From an uncultured Lachnospiraceae bacterium (lineage in GTDB: Bacteria > Bacillota > Clostridia > Lachnospirales > Lachnospiraceae): 64,000 nt of DNA. A program made the position numbers and the translations under genes. The number at the start of each line of letters is the position of its first letter. Within the stretch, counting starts at the first letter, position 1. The notes under the pieces are model-generated. The model ran no database searches. It was not told the origin of the DNA and saw only the letters and a list, made by a program, of their open reading frames with translations. Where the stretch lies: NCBI GenBank assembly GCA_902761585.1, contig CACWKX010000008.1:18997-82996 (forward strand), in the 5' to 3' direction. Positions 7,381 to 14,465 of the stretch are shown here, piece by piece.

Positions 7381-10065
7381 TCAGGCCTGAACTCCTTCAT
7401 ACTCGTAGTCGGCGTCCTCGACGGCCTGTTTCATCGCTGTCTCATCTGGCTTTGACGTGTAGGTTACAATGGCTTTCCCTGTCCTGTGATCTGCTTTGAC
7501 GCTGACGATGCCATCTACCGACTTCAGGGCATTCATGACATGCCGCTCACAGTTCTCGCACATCATGCCCCCGATCAGGACGGTCTCTGTCTCCGTTCTG
7601 CCCGCTGCCTGACGGTCGTTTGGGCTTGCTGCCGCCATGCCCGTATCCGAAGAGACGGCCTTTGTTTTTGCTTCCGTCCTGACCGGAACCGGGCAGGCTG
7701 CCGGATTTCCATTGACTGCGTTGACGGCTGTAGTGACCATCTCTGCCTTCTCCGTCTCCGGAAGCGCCTTCTTTTTCATCGAGCGGTCATGAGCGGCATC
7801 GTGCACCTTCGCAAGGTTCAGCCGGAGGGCGTTCATGCAGACTGTGAAGCTTGAAAGCGCCATCGCTGCGGCTCCCCACATTGGATTCAGGTGGATGCCC
7901 GGATAGAGACCGGCTGCCATGGGAATCAGGAGCGCGTTGTAGGCGAATGCCCAGAACAGGTTCTCATGGATGTTGCGGATGGTTGCGCGGCTCAGTCTGA
8001 CTGCGCCTGAGACGTCTGTCAGCTTTGAGTTCATCAGGACGACATCCGCGCTGTCGATGGCGACATCCGTTCCGGCGCCGATTGCGATGCCGATGTCCGC
8101 CCTGGTCAGCGCCGGTGCATCGTTGATTCCGTCTCCGACCATGGCAACCTTACCGCGTTTCTGAAGATCTCGAATGACAGCCTCCTTGCCGTCAGGGAGC
8201 ACTCCGGCGATGATCCGGTTCACTCCGGCCTGCCTGCCAATGGCACGGGCTGTTCGCTCATTGTCCCCGGTCAGCATGACCGTCTCAATTCCCATCTTCT
8301 GAAGCTCCCGGATGGCCTGTGCAGAGTCCGGCTTGATGACATCCGCCACCGCGATGATGCCCGCAAGCCTGCCGTCCTGCTCGAAGAACAGAGGCGTTTT
8401 CCCCTGCTCCGCAAGTGCATCCGCCTTCTTCTGAAGATCCCCCGGGATCACGGCGATGCTGCCGATATAGCTACCTGAGCCTCCGTGAACGACGGAGGTT
8501 CCGATGGACGCGGTCAGTCCATTTCCGGAGAGTGCCTTGAAATCATGGACCTTCTCCGGCTGAAGATGACGCTTCTCTGCCTCCATGACAACCGCCCTTG
8601 CAAGCGGATGCTCACTCTGCATCTCCAGCGCATAGGCAAGACTCAGCAAATCAGCCTCTGTCCTTCCGGCTGCAGGAAGCACATCTGTCACCTCCGGCCT
8701 CCCCGCTGTGATGGTTCCTGTCTTGTCCAGCGCAACAATCTGAATTCTTCCGGTATTCTCCAGTGCCTCGCTCGTCTTGAACAGGATTCCATTCTTTGCA
8801 CCCATCCCGTTTCCGACCATGATGGCGACCGGCGTCGCCAGCCCCAGCGCGCACGGGCAGGAGATGACAAGCACGGTGATGGCATGTTCCAGCGAAGCGG
8901 CGAGCGGATGCCCTGTCAGAAGCCAGCCAGCCAGGACCACAGCCGCGATCAGAATGACAGTCGGCACGAAGATGCCGGAGACTTTGTCTGCGATCTTGGC
9001 AATCGGTGCCTTGGTTGCAGCCGCGTCCGAAACCATCTGCACGATCTGCGAAAAGGTCGTGTCCTCGCCGACCCGGGTTGCCCTTGCGCGGATGAATCCG
9101 CTCTGGTTGATGGTCGCCGCGCTGACGGCATCTCCGGATGTCTTATCGACTGGAATCGATTCTCCAGTCAGAGCTGATTCATCGACAGCAGTCGATCCTT
9201 CTATGATCACGCCGTCGACAGGGATGGATTCGCCTGGTTTCACGACGAAGATGTCTCCGCTCTCAACCTCGTCAATTCCGATGGTCACCGTCTGACCGTT
9301 CCGCTCGACATTGGCTGTCTTCGGTGCCATTTTCATCAGATTCTTCAGCGCATCTGTTGTTCTGCCCTTCGACAGGGACTCCAGTGTCTTTCCGACGGTG
9401 ATCAGCGCCGGGATCATCGCCGCACTCTCAAAGTAGAGTTGATTGTGATACAGCGGCATCAGGTCCATGTTTGCAGTTCCGCGCGTAACCAGGACTGTCA
9501 TCCTGTAAAAGATGTAGATGGACCAGCCGAAGGACACGCTCGAGCCGAGTGCCACAAGTGCATCCATGTTCGGCGCCCCGTGAAACAGAGACTTGAAGCC
9601 GGAAGTGAAGAAGTCCTTGTTGATGATCATCACGACCGCCGCCAGAAGCATCTGCGTCAGCGCCAGTCCCAGATGATTGTGCGAGAGGAATGCCGGGAGC
9701 GGCCATCCCCACATATTGTGTCCCATGGTGATGTACATCAGGACAGCGAGGAAGAAGACGGAATACTCCAGCCGTCTGACCAGCTTCGGCGTCGTGTGAT
9801 CCTTCAGGGCTTCCTCCTCCGCCCTGAGTCTGGCACTCGCGCTTCTTTCGCTGCTCTTCGCGCTCTCCTCCCTGAGGCTGGCGCCGTAGCCGGCCTTCTC
9901 AACCGCCGCGATGACAGCAGCGCTGTCCGCCGTTCCCTCGACGCCCATCGAATTGGTCAGAAGCGAAACCGAAACCGTCTTCACGCCCGGCACCTTCGAA
10001 ACAGCCTTTTCGACATGAGCCTGGCAGGACGCGCAGCTCATTCCTGTTACTGTATACTGTGTCAT
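7381..10065 (-). CDS. copA: Copper-exporting P1B-type ATPase with N- and C-terminal metal-binding domains
   Basis: This 894-residue P-type ATPase pumps Cu(I) out of the cell. It has an N-terminal HMA domain (GMSCASC, residues 8-14), membrane segments, the actuator motif TGES, the membrane CPC motif (ISCPCALGLATP), the phosphorylation motif DKTGT, and the hinge GDGIND. AFAYNALLIP and MALSS in the last membrane segments match the copper subclass. A linker of about 80 residues leads to an extra HMA domain at 826-894 with MMCENC, an unusual C-terminal position resembling a fused copper chaperone. The promoter carries two operator-like palindromes. No csoR or copZ gene is in the window. Confidence 0.95.
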   Translation of the reverse strand: MTQYTVTGMSCASCQAHVEKAVSKVPGVKTVSVSLLTNSMGVEGTADSAAVIAAVEKAGYGASLREESAKSSERSASARLRAEEEALKDHTTPKLVRRLEYSVFFLAVLMYITMGHNMWGWPLPAFLSHNHLGLALTQMLLAAVVMIINKDFFTSGFKSLFHGAPNMDALVALGSSVSFGWSIYIFYRMTVLVTRGTANMDLMPLYHNQLYFESAAMIPALITVGKTLESLSKGRTTDALKNLMKMAPKTANVERNGQTVTIGIDEVESGDIFVVKPGESIPVDGVIIEGSTAVDESALTGESIPVDKTSGDAVSAATINQSGFIRARATRVGEDTTFSQIVQMVSDAAATKAPIAKIADKVSGIFVPTVILIAAVVLAGWLLTGHPLAASLEHAITVLVISCPCALGLATPVAIMVGNGMGAKNGILFKTSEALENTGRIQIVALDKTGTITAGRPEVTDVLPAAGRTEADLLSLAYALEMQSEHPLARAVVMEAEKRHLQPEKVHDFKALSGNGLTASIGTSVVHGGSGSYIGSIAVIPGDLQKKADALAEQGKTPLFFEQDGRLAGIIAVADVIKPDSAQAIRELQKMGIETVMLTGDNERTARAIGRQAGVNRIIAGVLPDGKEAVIRDLQKRGKVAMVGDGINDAPALTRADIGIAIGAGTDVAIDSADVVLMNSKLTDVSGAVRLSRATIRNIHENLFWAFAYNALLIPMAAGLYPGIHLNPMWGAAAMALSSFTVCMNALRLNLAKVHDAAHDRSMKKKALPETEKAEMVTTAVNAVNGNPAACPVPVRTEAKTKAVSSDTGMAAASPNDRQAAGRTETETVLIGGMMCENCERHVMNALKSVDGIVSVKADHRTGKAIVTYTSKPDETAMKQAVEDADYEYEGVQA

Positions 10066-10167
10066 AGAAGATCCTTTCCGTCCGCGGAGTCTGCCTCCGT
10101 CGCTCTGCGGCAGAGATGCCTGATTCCCGGCAGGCTGCAGACGACATCTGCATCTGCCTCCCGTATT

Positions 10168-10186
10168 GTATACCCCTCTTGGGTAT
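10168..10186 (-). promoter_or_regulatory. CsoR-type copper operator, distal copy
   Basis: GTATACCCCTCTTGGGTAT is a dyad with a TACCC/GGGTA core like known CsoR operators. It lies downstream of the predicted copA transcription start, where binding would block elongation. Assignment to CsoR is inferred from sequence similarity and from the target gene. Confidence 0.65.
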
Positions 10187-10200
10187 CCGCTGACAACAGC

Positions 10201-10229
10201 ATGTTATACCCTTAGGGGGTATATGTCAA
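10201..10229 (-). promoter_or_regulatory. copA promoter overlapped by a CsoR-type operator
   Basis: On the minus strand TTGACA (10229-10224) is followed by a 17-base spacer and TAACAT (10206-10201). The spacer is almost wholly occupied by the pseudopalindrome TATACCCTTAGGGGGTATA (plus strand, 10205-10223). A repressor here would block RNA polymerase, giving copper-inducible copA expression. The normal 17-base spacer argues against a MerR/CueR-type promoter, which uses 19-20 bases. Confidence 0.8.
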
Positions 10230-10273
10230 GGAAATCTTCGATTTTCTGAAACGCAATTTTTGAAAGATGCTCC

Positions 10274-10319
10274 GAAAAAAGAAAAACCAGCCACCGGGAC
10301 ACCCGGTCCCGGCAGCCGG
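10274..10319 (-). terminator. Strong terminator after the DUF488 gene
   Basis: Minus strand: a 14-base-pair stem (10319-10306 with 10300-10287, including G-T pairs) with a 5-base loop, followed by TTTTTCTTTTTT. It lies 20 bases past the DUF488 stop and insulates it from the copA promoter. Confidence 0.9.
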
Positions 10320-10338
10320 CAGACTGCAGCCCATACGC

Positions 10339-10695
10339 TCAAGCCTTCAGATCTTCCAGAAGGACGGCGGCATTGCTGAGTGCACCCTCCTTCGCCGCAT
10401 ACAGAAGGGTGACATTTCCATCCTGAAGCTTTCTTGCTGCCAGCATTCTGAACGACTCCATGTCTGGATTGCCTTTCAGCTCCTCCCGGTACCTTCTGGC
10501 AAACTCCCCGAACCGCTCCGGCACATGCCCGTACCAGGCCCGGAGCTCGTTTGTCGGCGCAATGCTCTTCGCCCAGAGGTCCAGTTTCGCCTTTTCCCTG
10601 CTGATCCCTCTCGGCCAGAGGCGGTCAACCAGAATCCGATAGCCGTCCTGCTCCTCCGGCGCCTCATAGACTCTCTTCATCTGAAGCATACCCAT
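10339..10695 (-). CDS. DUF488-family protein (YeaO-like)
   Basis: A 118-residue cytoplasmic protein of the DUF488 family. Recognisable features are the N-terminal KRVYEAPEEQDGYRILVDRL, the WPRGISREKA motif, and DLWAKSIAPTNELRAWYGH. The ATG at MGM lies 8 bases after AGGAGG. DUF488 proteins are widespread small proteins without an established reaction. It lies between the DUF438 gene and copA on the same strand, but its own terminator and the copA promoter separate it from copA. Confidence 0.85.
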   Translation of the reverse strand: MGMLQMKRVYEAPEEQDGYRILVDRLWPRGISREKAKLDLWAKSIAPTNELRAWYGHVPERFGEFARRYREELKGNPDMESFRMLAARKLQDGNVTLLYAAKEGALSNAAVLLEDLKA

Positions 10696-10761
10696 CGCCC
10701 TTTCCTCCTGTTTTTTCTACCAAAGATCCCGCCATCCCGTCCCCGGTCTCCTGTGTGATGT

Positions 10762-10890
10762 CTGATCCGGCTGGTCTTTGTTATCCCTGATCCAACAGCA
10801 TCTTTGTTACGTCTGATCCGGATGTGTTTTTTGTTACGTCTGACCCGGCTGTATCTTTGTTACGCCTGATCCGGCTGCGTCTTTGCGGCC
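10762..10890 (-). repeat. 26-bp tandem repeat reiterating a gene 3' end
   Basis: Five imperfect units start at about 10762, 10787, 10813, 10840 and 10866 (periods 25-27). The unit resembles CTGATCCGGCTG...TCTTTGTTACG. The last unit in genomic order contains the final codons and TAA of the DUF438-protein gene, so the end of that gene including its stop codon has been copied about four times downstream. Confidence 0.8.
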
Positions 10891-12173
10891 TTCAGCGCCT
10901 CCGCCTTCATCGAAGCGGCTTCCATGCTGCGGAACTGGCGGAACGCCTCCGTCATATCCTGGATGATTTCCGCCGCGCCAAGGTAGGTTCCTTCCTTGTC
11001 ACGGACCGCCAGGTAGGTCACCTTCACCGGCCGGTCCGGGTTCGGGATCCAGCGTGTGAAGGAGTCCCTCGCACCGCTCCTGAAATCATCCGTCAGATTC
11101 TTCACGACCGCGCGGATCGGCACCGGGTGGCACTGGTAGGTTGACTGTCCAAGCGTCGAGAGCGGTCGTGAGAAAACCTTGTCCCCATTTTTGTAGAAAC
11201 GGTTGATCATCTGGCCGTCGATGAAGGTGATGTCCAGCGGCAGGATCTTCATCAGACCGCGCAGCTGTGCGACCGTCATCTCGCCGGCAGGGCTCTCAGA
11301 TCCATTTCCATCGAAATGAACGACTGCCTGTTCAAAATCCGCGCCGGATGCCGGTGTCTTCCTGTTCTCCGCCTCTGCCGCGCTTTTCTCCGCCTGCGCC
11401 CGTTCCATGAGCACCTGCTCCCCGTGCGCCCATTTCGGAATCTCCGTGATGAAGACCGGCCCCATCTCCGGAAGATCGCGGTAGACATCCACCCACTCAT
11501 CGTCCGTGAGGTTTTGCATCGCAATCGGCAGAAGGATGTTCTCATCCTTGTAGATCATCTCGCGCATGCGCTTGATCACCGCAAGAATCGGTTCTTTCAG
11601 CTCCTCTGCACTCGTTCTCTGAAGGCCGCGGGCGAGTCTGCCCACCTCCGCCTTGATCTCATCGTCGACGCCCCACATCACCTCGCTCGGACCGGTGATG
11701 CCGTAGCGCTCCAGCGGCGCCATGATCAGCTCTTCCTTCTTCCCGTACAAAGCGCGGATTTTCTTCAGGCGGACCATCGCCAGCTGAACCTTGTCATCGT
11801 GTCCGCCATTCTCAAGCGCCATCTGAAGATTGTTCAGGATGAGCTCAAGCGCACTGTTCTCGCGGATAAAGTAATCGACCGGGTGACCTTCCGGAAGCTG
11901 AAGAAGATCCTGCTTTTTCATCCGCTTCTGCTCGCGGATGACCTCGCCTTCCGTCTTGCCGTGGAAAAGCGCGGAGTGCAGGTCGCAGAGCTTCGTGATC
12001 TTTCTGGGATCTGCTCCATCTTTGATCAGCTCCTGCTCCGCCGCCATGATGTCCTTCACCGGGACATCCTTGAATGACTTCACAAAGTCCTCTCTCACAG
12101 AAGCCAGGTCTTCACCCGCTCCCAGTCTCTGAAGCATCCCCTTCAGCTGCTGTACATTTCCAAGCTCTGCCAT
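10860..12173 (-). CDS. DUF438 / hemerythrin-like / PAS domain protein
   Basis: This 437-residue cytoplasmic protein has an N-terminal DUF438 domain (roughly residues 1-75), a hemerythrin-like helical region (GHPVDYFIREN to ILLPIAMQNLTDDEW), and a C-terminal PAS domain (LPLDITFIDGQMINRFYKN to EIIQDMTEAFRQF). Such proteins are linked to oxygen, nitric oxide or haem sensing in anaerobes, without a firm reaction. Two histidines I expect in this family appear replaced (LYGKKE, MWGVDDE), so a diiron site may be incomplete. The start MAELG follows AGGAGG by 8 bases. A promoter with a Crp/Fnr-like palindrome lies upstream. Confidence 0.85.
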   Translation of the reverse strand: MAELGNVQQLKGMLQRLGAGEDLASVREDFVKSFKDVPVKDIMAAEQELIKDGADPRKITKLCDLHSALFHGKTEGEVIREQKRMKKQDLLQLPEGHPVDYFIRENSALELILNNLQMALENGGHDDKVQLAMVRLKKIRALYGKKEELIMAPLERYGITGPSEVMWGVDDEIKAEVGRLARGLQRTSAEELKEPILAVIKRMREMIYKDENILLPIAMQNLTDDEWVDVYRDLPEMGPVFITEIPKWAHGEQVLMERAQAEKSAAEAENRKTPASGADFEQAVVHFDGNGSESPAGEMTVAQLRGLMKILPLDITFIDGQMINRFYKNGDKVFSRPLSTLGQSTYQCHPVPIRAVVKNLTDDFRSGARDSFTRWIPNPDRPVKVTYLAVRDKEGTYLGAAEIIQDMTEAFRQFRSMEAASMKAEALKAAKTQPDQA

Positions 12174-12230
12174 CTCCTGATCCTCCTGACTTCTATCTGA
12201 CAATATCATGTATCACGTTTTTATACCGCC

Positions 12231-12272
12231 ATTATACGTTGTTATGAAAATGTATCCGTTGCTATAACAACG
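12231..12272 (-). promoter_or_regulatory. Promoter with Crp/Fnr-like palindrome
   Basis: Minus strand: perfect TATAAT (12236-12231) with no good -35 hexamer. The palindrome CGTTGCTATAACAACG (12257-12272) is centred about 40 bases upstream of the predicted start, where class II Crp/Fnr-family activators bind. A further CGTTGTTAT half-site lies at 12237-12245. It would drive the DUF438 gene; the regulator is not in the window. Confidence 0.55.
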
Positions 12273-12396
12273 CTTTGTCATTCCATTCGTTTATATTTAC
12301 ATTGCCTCTGTTTTACACTCTGTTTTACGCCTTTTCAATGGTACAAGGTGGTGATTTGGTCCCTTGCCTGAACACAAAGGATGACTTATGATTACG

Positions 12397-12456
12397 GTGT
12401 CAAAAGTCTGCCACCACGCATGCCTGCATGCGCGCGGCAAAAGGTACTTTCGACAC
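12397..12456. repeat. 60-bp imperfect dyad with GCATGC core
   Basis: The core CGCATGC-CT-GCATGCG (12417-12432) is a perfect 7-2-7 inverted repeat, flanked symmetrically by GTGTC/GACAC and TGCC/GGCA. It lies 64 bases before the phosphatase start in a 346-base non-coding stretch. It could be an operator or a 5' UTR hairpin. No T run follows, so it is not a typical terminator. Confidence 0.5.
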
Positions 12457-12519
12457 TTATTTCTTAATTTAAAGATTGTAAAGAAAAAGACTTCTCTGCA
12501 GTACTGGAAGGGGCTTAGG

Positions 12520-13110
12520 ATGAAAATCTGGATTACCAGGCATGGACAGACAAAGCTGAACAAAGAACATCTGATGCAGGGCCGCACGGATGAGCCGCTC
12601 AACGAGACCGGCTTCAGTCAGGCAAAAGCGACAAGAAAGATGATCGGGGATGTCACCTTTGACGCGGTCTACGCCAGTCCGCTCAGACGTGCAGTCGACA
12701 CAGCTGTCATCATCGGGAATGTCCCGGAAAAAGATGTCATCATCGATCCCAGACTGATCGAGGTGGACTTTGGGAAGTATGAGCTTCGCCCATATCTTCA
12801 TCTCGGGCTTCCTATGTTCCTGTTCTGGGCGATGCCCGGCATCTTTCCGGCCCCGAAAACCGTGGAGCCCATCTCCTCCCTGGTCAGCCGCACGCATGCC
12901 TGCCTGGACGACATCGTGAAAGAGGGGCAGGCGCATCACTGCGAGAATATCCTGATTGCCTGCCACGGCGGGACGATGCGCGCACTCTCCGGCTACATGC
13001 TTGATAAGAAGAGCGGCTACATGTGGCGGCCGCGTGCGCACAACTGCGAAATCCGCGTGTTTGATGCGGACCCGGGGCAGCACAGGCTGCTTCAGGATTA
13101 TAAGCTCTGA
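12520..13110 (+). CDS. Histidine phosphatase family protein
   Basis: A 196-residue cytoplasmic protein of the phosphoglycerate-mutase-like histidine phosphatase family. The catalytic RHG motif is at residues 7-9 (ITRHGQT), followed by LNETGFSQA, YASPLRRAVDTA, the acidic EVDFGKYE region and the second His in LIACHGGTMRA. It likely removes phosphate from a small molecule; the substrate is not evident. An upstream in-frame ATG at 12388 adds residues unrelated to the family; the ATG at 12520 follows AAGGGGCTTAGG. The gene is followed at 142 bases by the redox-protein gene. Confidence 0.88.
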   Translation: MKIWITRHGQTKLNKEHLMQGRTDEPLNETGFSQAKATRKMIGDVTFDAVYASPLRRAVDTAVIIGNVPEKDVIIDPRLIEVDFGKYELRPYLHLGLPMFLFWAMPGIFPAPKTVEPISSLVSRTHACLDDIVKEGQAHHCENILIACHGGTMRALSGYMLDKKSGYMWRPRAHNCEIRVFDADPGQHRLLQDYKL

Positions 13111-13141
13111 GCATGATACACCTATACCGATATCACCTATC

Positions 13142-13216
13142 GCCCAGGGCGAAGGAGGCCGCCCCACACCCAGGAGCCGCAGACCCCGACATCCGGAAAT
13201 CCCCCAGGGCGAAGGG
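13142..13216 (+). repeat. Duplicated CCCAGGGCGAAGG segment
   Basis: CCCAGGGCGAAGG(A/G) occurs twice, near 13144 and 13205, in the gap between the phosphatase and redox-protein genes. Each copy includes an AAGGAGG- or AAGGGAG-like motif. No coding sequence follows the copies closely. Confidence 0.5.
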
Positions 13217-13251
13217 AGCTGCTACAGAGAAAAGCAGCAGAAAGGACAAAT

Positions 13252-13659
13252 ATGAGCAAATATCTTGAGCGGGCAAAAGCCCTGAGAAATGATCCGAACG
13301 TTCACTACAACTGCGCACAGGCTGTGCTGATGGCCTTCTGCGAGGAGAAGGGGCTCAGCAGCCAGATGGCAGCTGATCTGACCGCCAACTTCGGCTCCGG
13401 CATGAGAATCGGTGGCGTCTGTGGCGCCATGTCAGGCGGCCTGCTTGTCCTGGGTCTGTACGGTGTCAGTGACACGGGGACAGTCATGTCTTACTGGAAG
13501 CAGTTTCAGCAGAGCCACGACGGCATGACGCAGTGCCGCGATCTGCTCCGTGTGAACGCAGAGAAAGGGGCTCCGAAGAAGCAGCACTGCGACAATATGG
13601 TCTATGAGGCTGTCCGCATCACGGAAAACCTTCTCCGCGATGCCGGTAAAATTGCCTGA
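13252..13659 (+). CDS. C_GCAxxG_C_C family putative redox protein
   Basis: A 135-residue protein with the signature cysteines and glycines of the C_GCAxxG_C_C family: YNCAQAVLMAF (first Cys), FGSGMRIGGVCGAMSGG (second), and later TQCRDLL and KQHCDNM (third and fourth). Family members are predicted to bind a metal or Fe-S cofactor, often in anaerobes; the reaction is not established. There is no signal peptide. An AGAAAGGAC ribosome-binding site precedes the ATG. It may be co-transcribed with the upstream phosphatase. Confidence 0.85.
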   Translation: MSKYLERAKALRNDPNVHYNCAQAVLMAFCEEKGLSSQMAADLTANFGSGMRIGGVCGAMSGGLLVLGLYGVSDTGTVMSYWKQFQQSHDGMTQCRDLLRVNAEKGAPKKQHCDNMVYEAVRITENLLRDAGKIA

Positions 13660-13758
13660 TGCTCCTCATACCTCTCCTGTATCAATCCGCATGACTTTAT
13701 GGCTTTTTGACCTCACGGCTTTCGCCGCGCGCTCATTGAGAAGGCTTGGCCCGACGGT

Positions 13759-14238
13759 TCAAAAGGGCCACTCTGGCCGTTCGGCGGTCAGTCTCAGGAG
13801 ATCCCTGAACGGGACCTTCCGGCCGTCCTCCAGCACCAGGTATCTCAGCTCCAGATTGACAGCCCGGAGGGTGCCGGGGATCTCCTCGATCCTGCCGCCC
13901 TCCTTTTTCTCATCCTGCACGAAGACCGTCATCCGGATCTTTGGACGTGTGACGGACGGCTGCGCCGTGTCCGACGCCAGTTTCGCAACCATCTCATTCA
14001 GCTTTTTCTGTTCTTCCTCCGATAACACCGGCCGCTCGTCAGTGAGCCGCCGTTCCTCCGCGAGCACGTCCCTGTAGTCTCTCAGCGGCTCAAATGAACC
14101 GAACTGAGCGGCTCTGGCCGTCCGGGACATCTGCGGATGCCGGGCAGAGACATGGTGCGGCAGATTGATGATATCGCTGTAGTCCGGCTGGTCCTCTCCC
14201 GCTGCCCGTTTTTCCCTGTTTCTGGTCTGATCGCTCAC
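13759..14238 (-). CDS. YolD-like protein
   Basis: A 159-residue YolD-like protein. The family hallmark is YSDIINLPHHVSARHPQMSR followed by ARAAQFGSFEPL. YolD-like proteins are almost always encoded next to UvrX-type Y-family polymerases, as here, where the polymerase gene is immediately upstream on the same strand. The likely start is a GTG (VSDQTRN) after AGGAGGGC; the longer reading from 14331 would translate the intergenic repeat. A C-terminal domain (about 80-159) continues past the usual family length. A role in SOS-type lesion bypass is inferred from context. Confidence 0.82.
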   Translation of the reverse strand: MSDQTRNREKRAAGEDQPDYSDIINLPHHVSARHPQMSRTARAAQFGSFEPLRDYRDVLAEERRLTDERPVLSEEEQKKLNEMVAKLASDTAQPSVTRPKIRMTVFVQDEKKEGGRIEEIPGTLRAVNLELRYLVLEDGRKVPFRDLLRLTAERPEWPF

Positions 14239-14249
14239 GCCTGGATGCC

Positions 14250-14465
14250 CTCCTGATCTGCCCGCTCCTGCCACCGTCTGACCGGTGCAGGCCGCGCCTG
14301 CTCCTGATACCCGCCGATCTGCCCGCTCCATCTGCCCGCTCCTGCTAACGTCTGATCGGCTCAGGTCTCACCTGTTCCGGATGCCCAGATCTGCTCGTTC
14401 CGTCTGTCCGCTCCTTCCAACGTCTGACCGGTGCAGGGCTCGCTTATTCCTGATGTCCGCCGATC
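14250..14465 (-). repeat. About 70-bp imperfect triplicate at the polymerase-YolD junction
   Basis: Three imperfect copies of a unit containing CGTCTGACCGGTGCAGG and CCGATCTGCTCGTTCC begin near 14275, 14351 and 14421. The last copy holds the final codons and stop of the Y-family polymerase, so the gene end has been reiterated into the intergenic space before yolD. Each copy carries an AGGAGCGG motif on the minus strand. Confidence 0.7.

Noticed and set aside
12397..12456. Dyad considered as a rho-independent terminator
   Set aside because: No T run follows on either strand and no gene ends nearby on the right strand.
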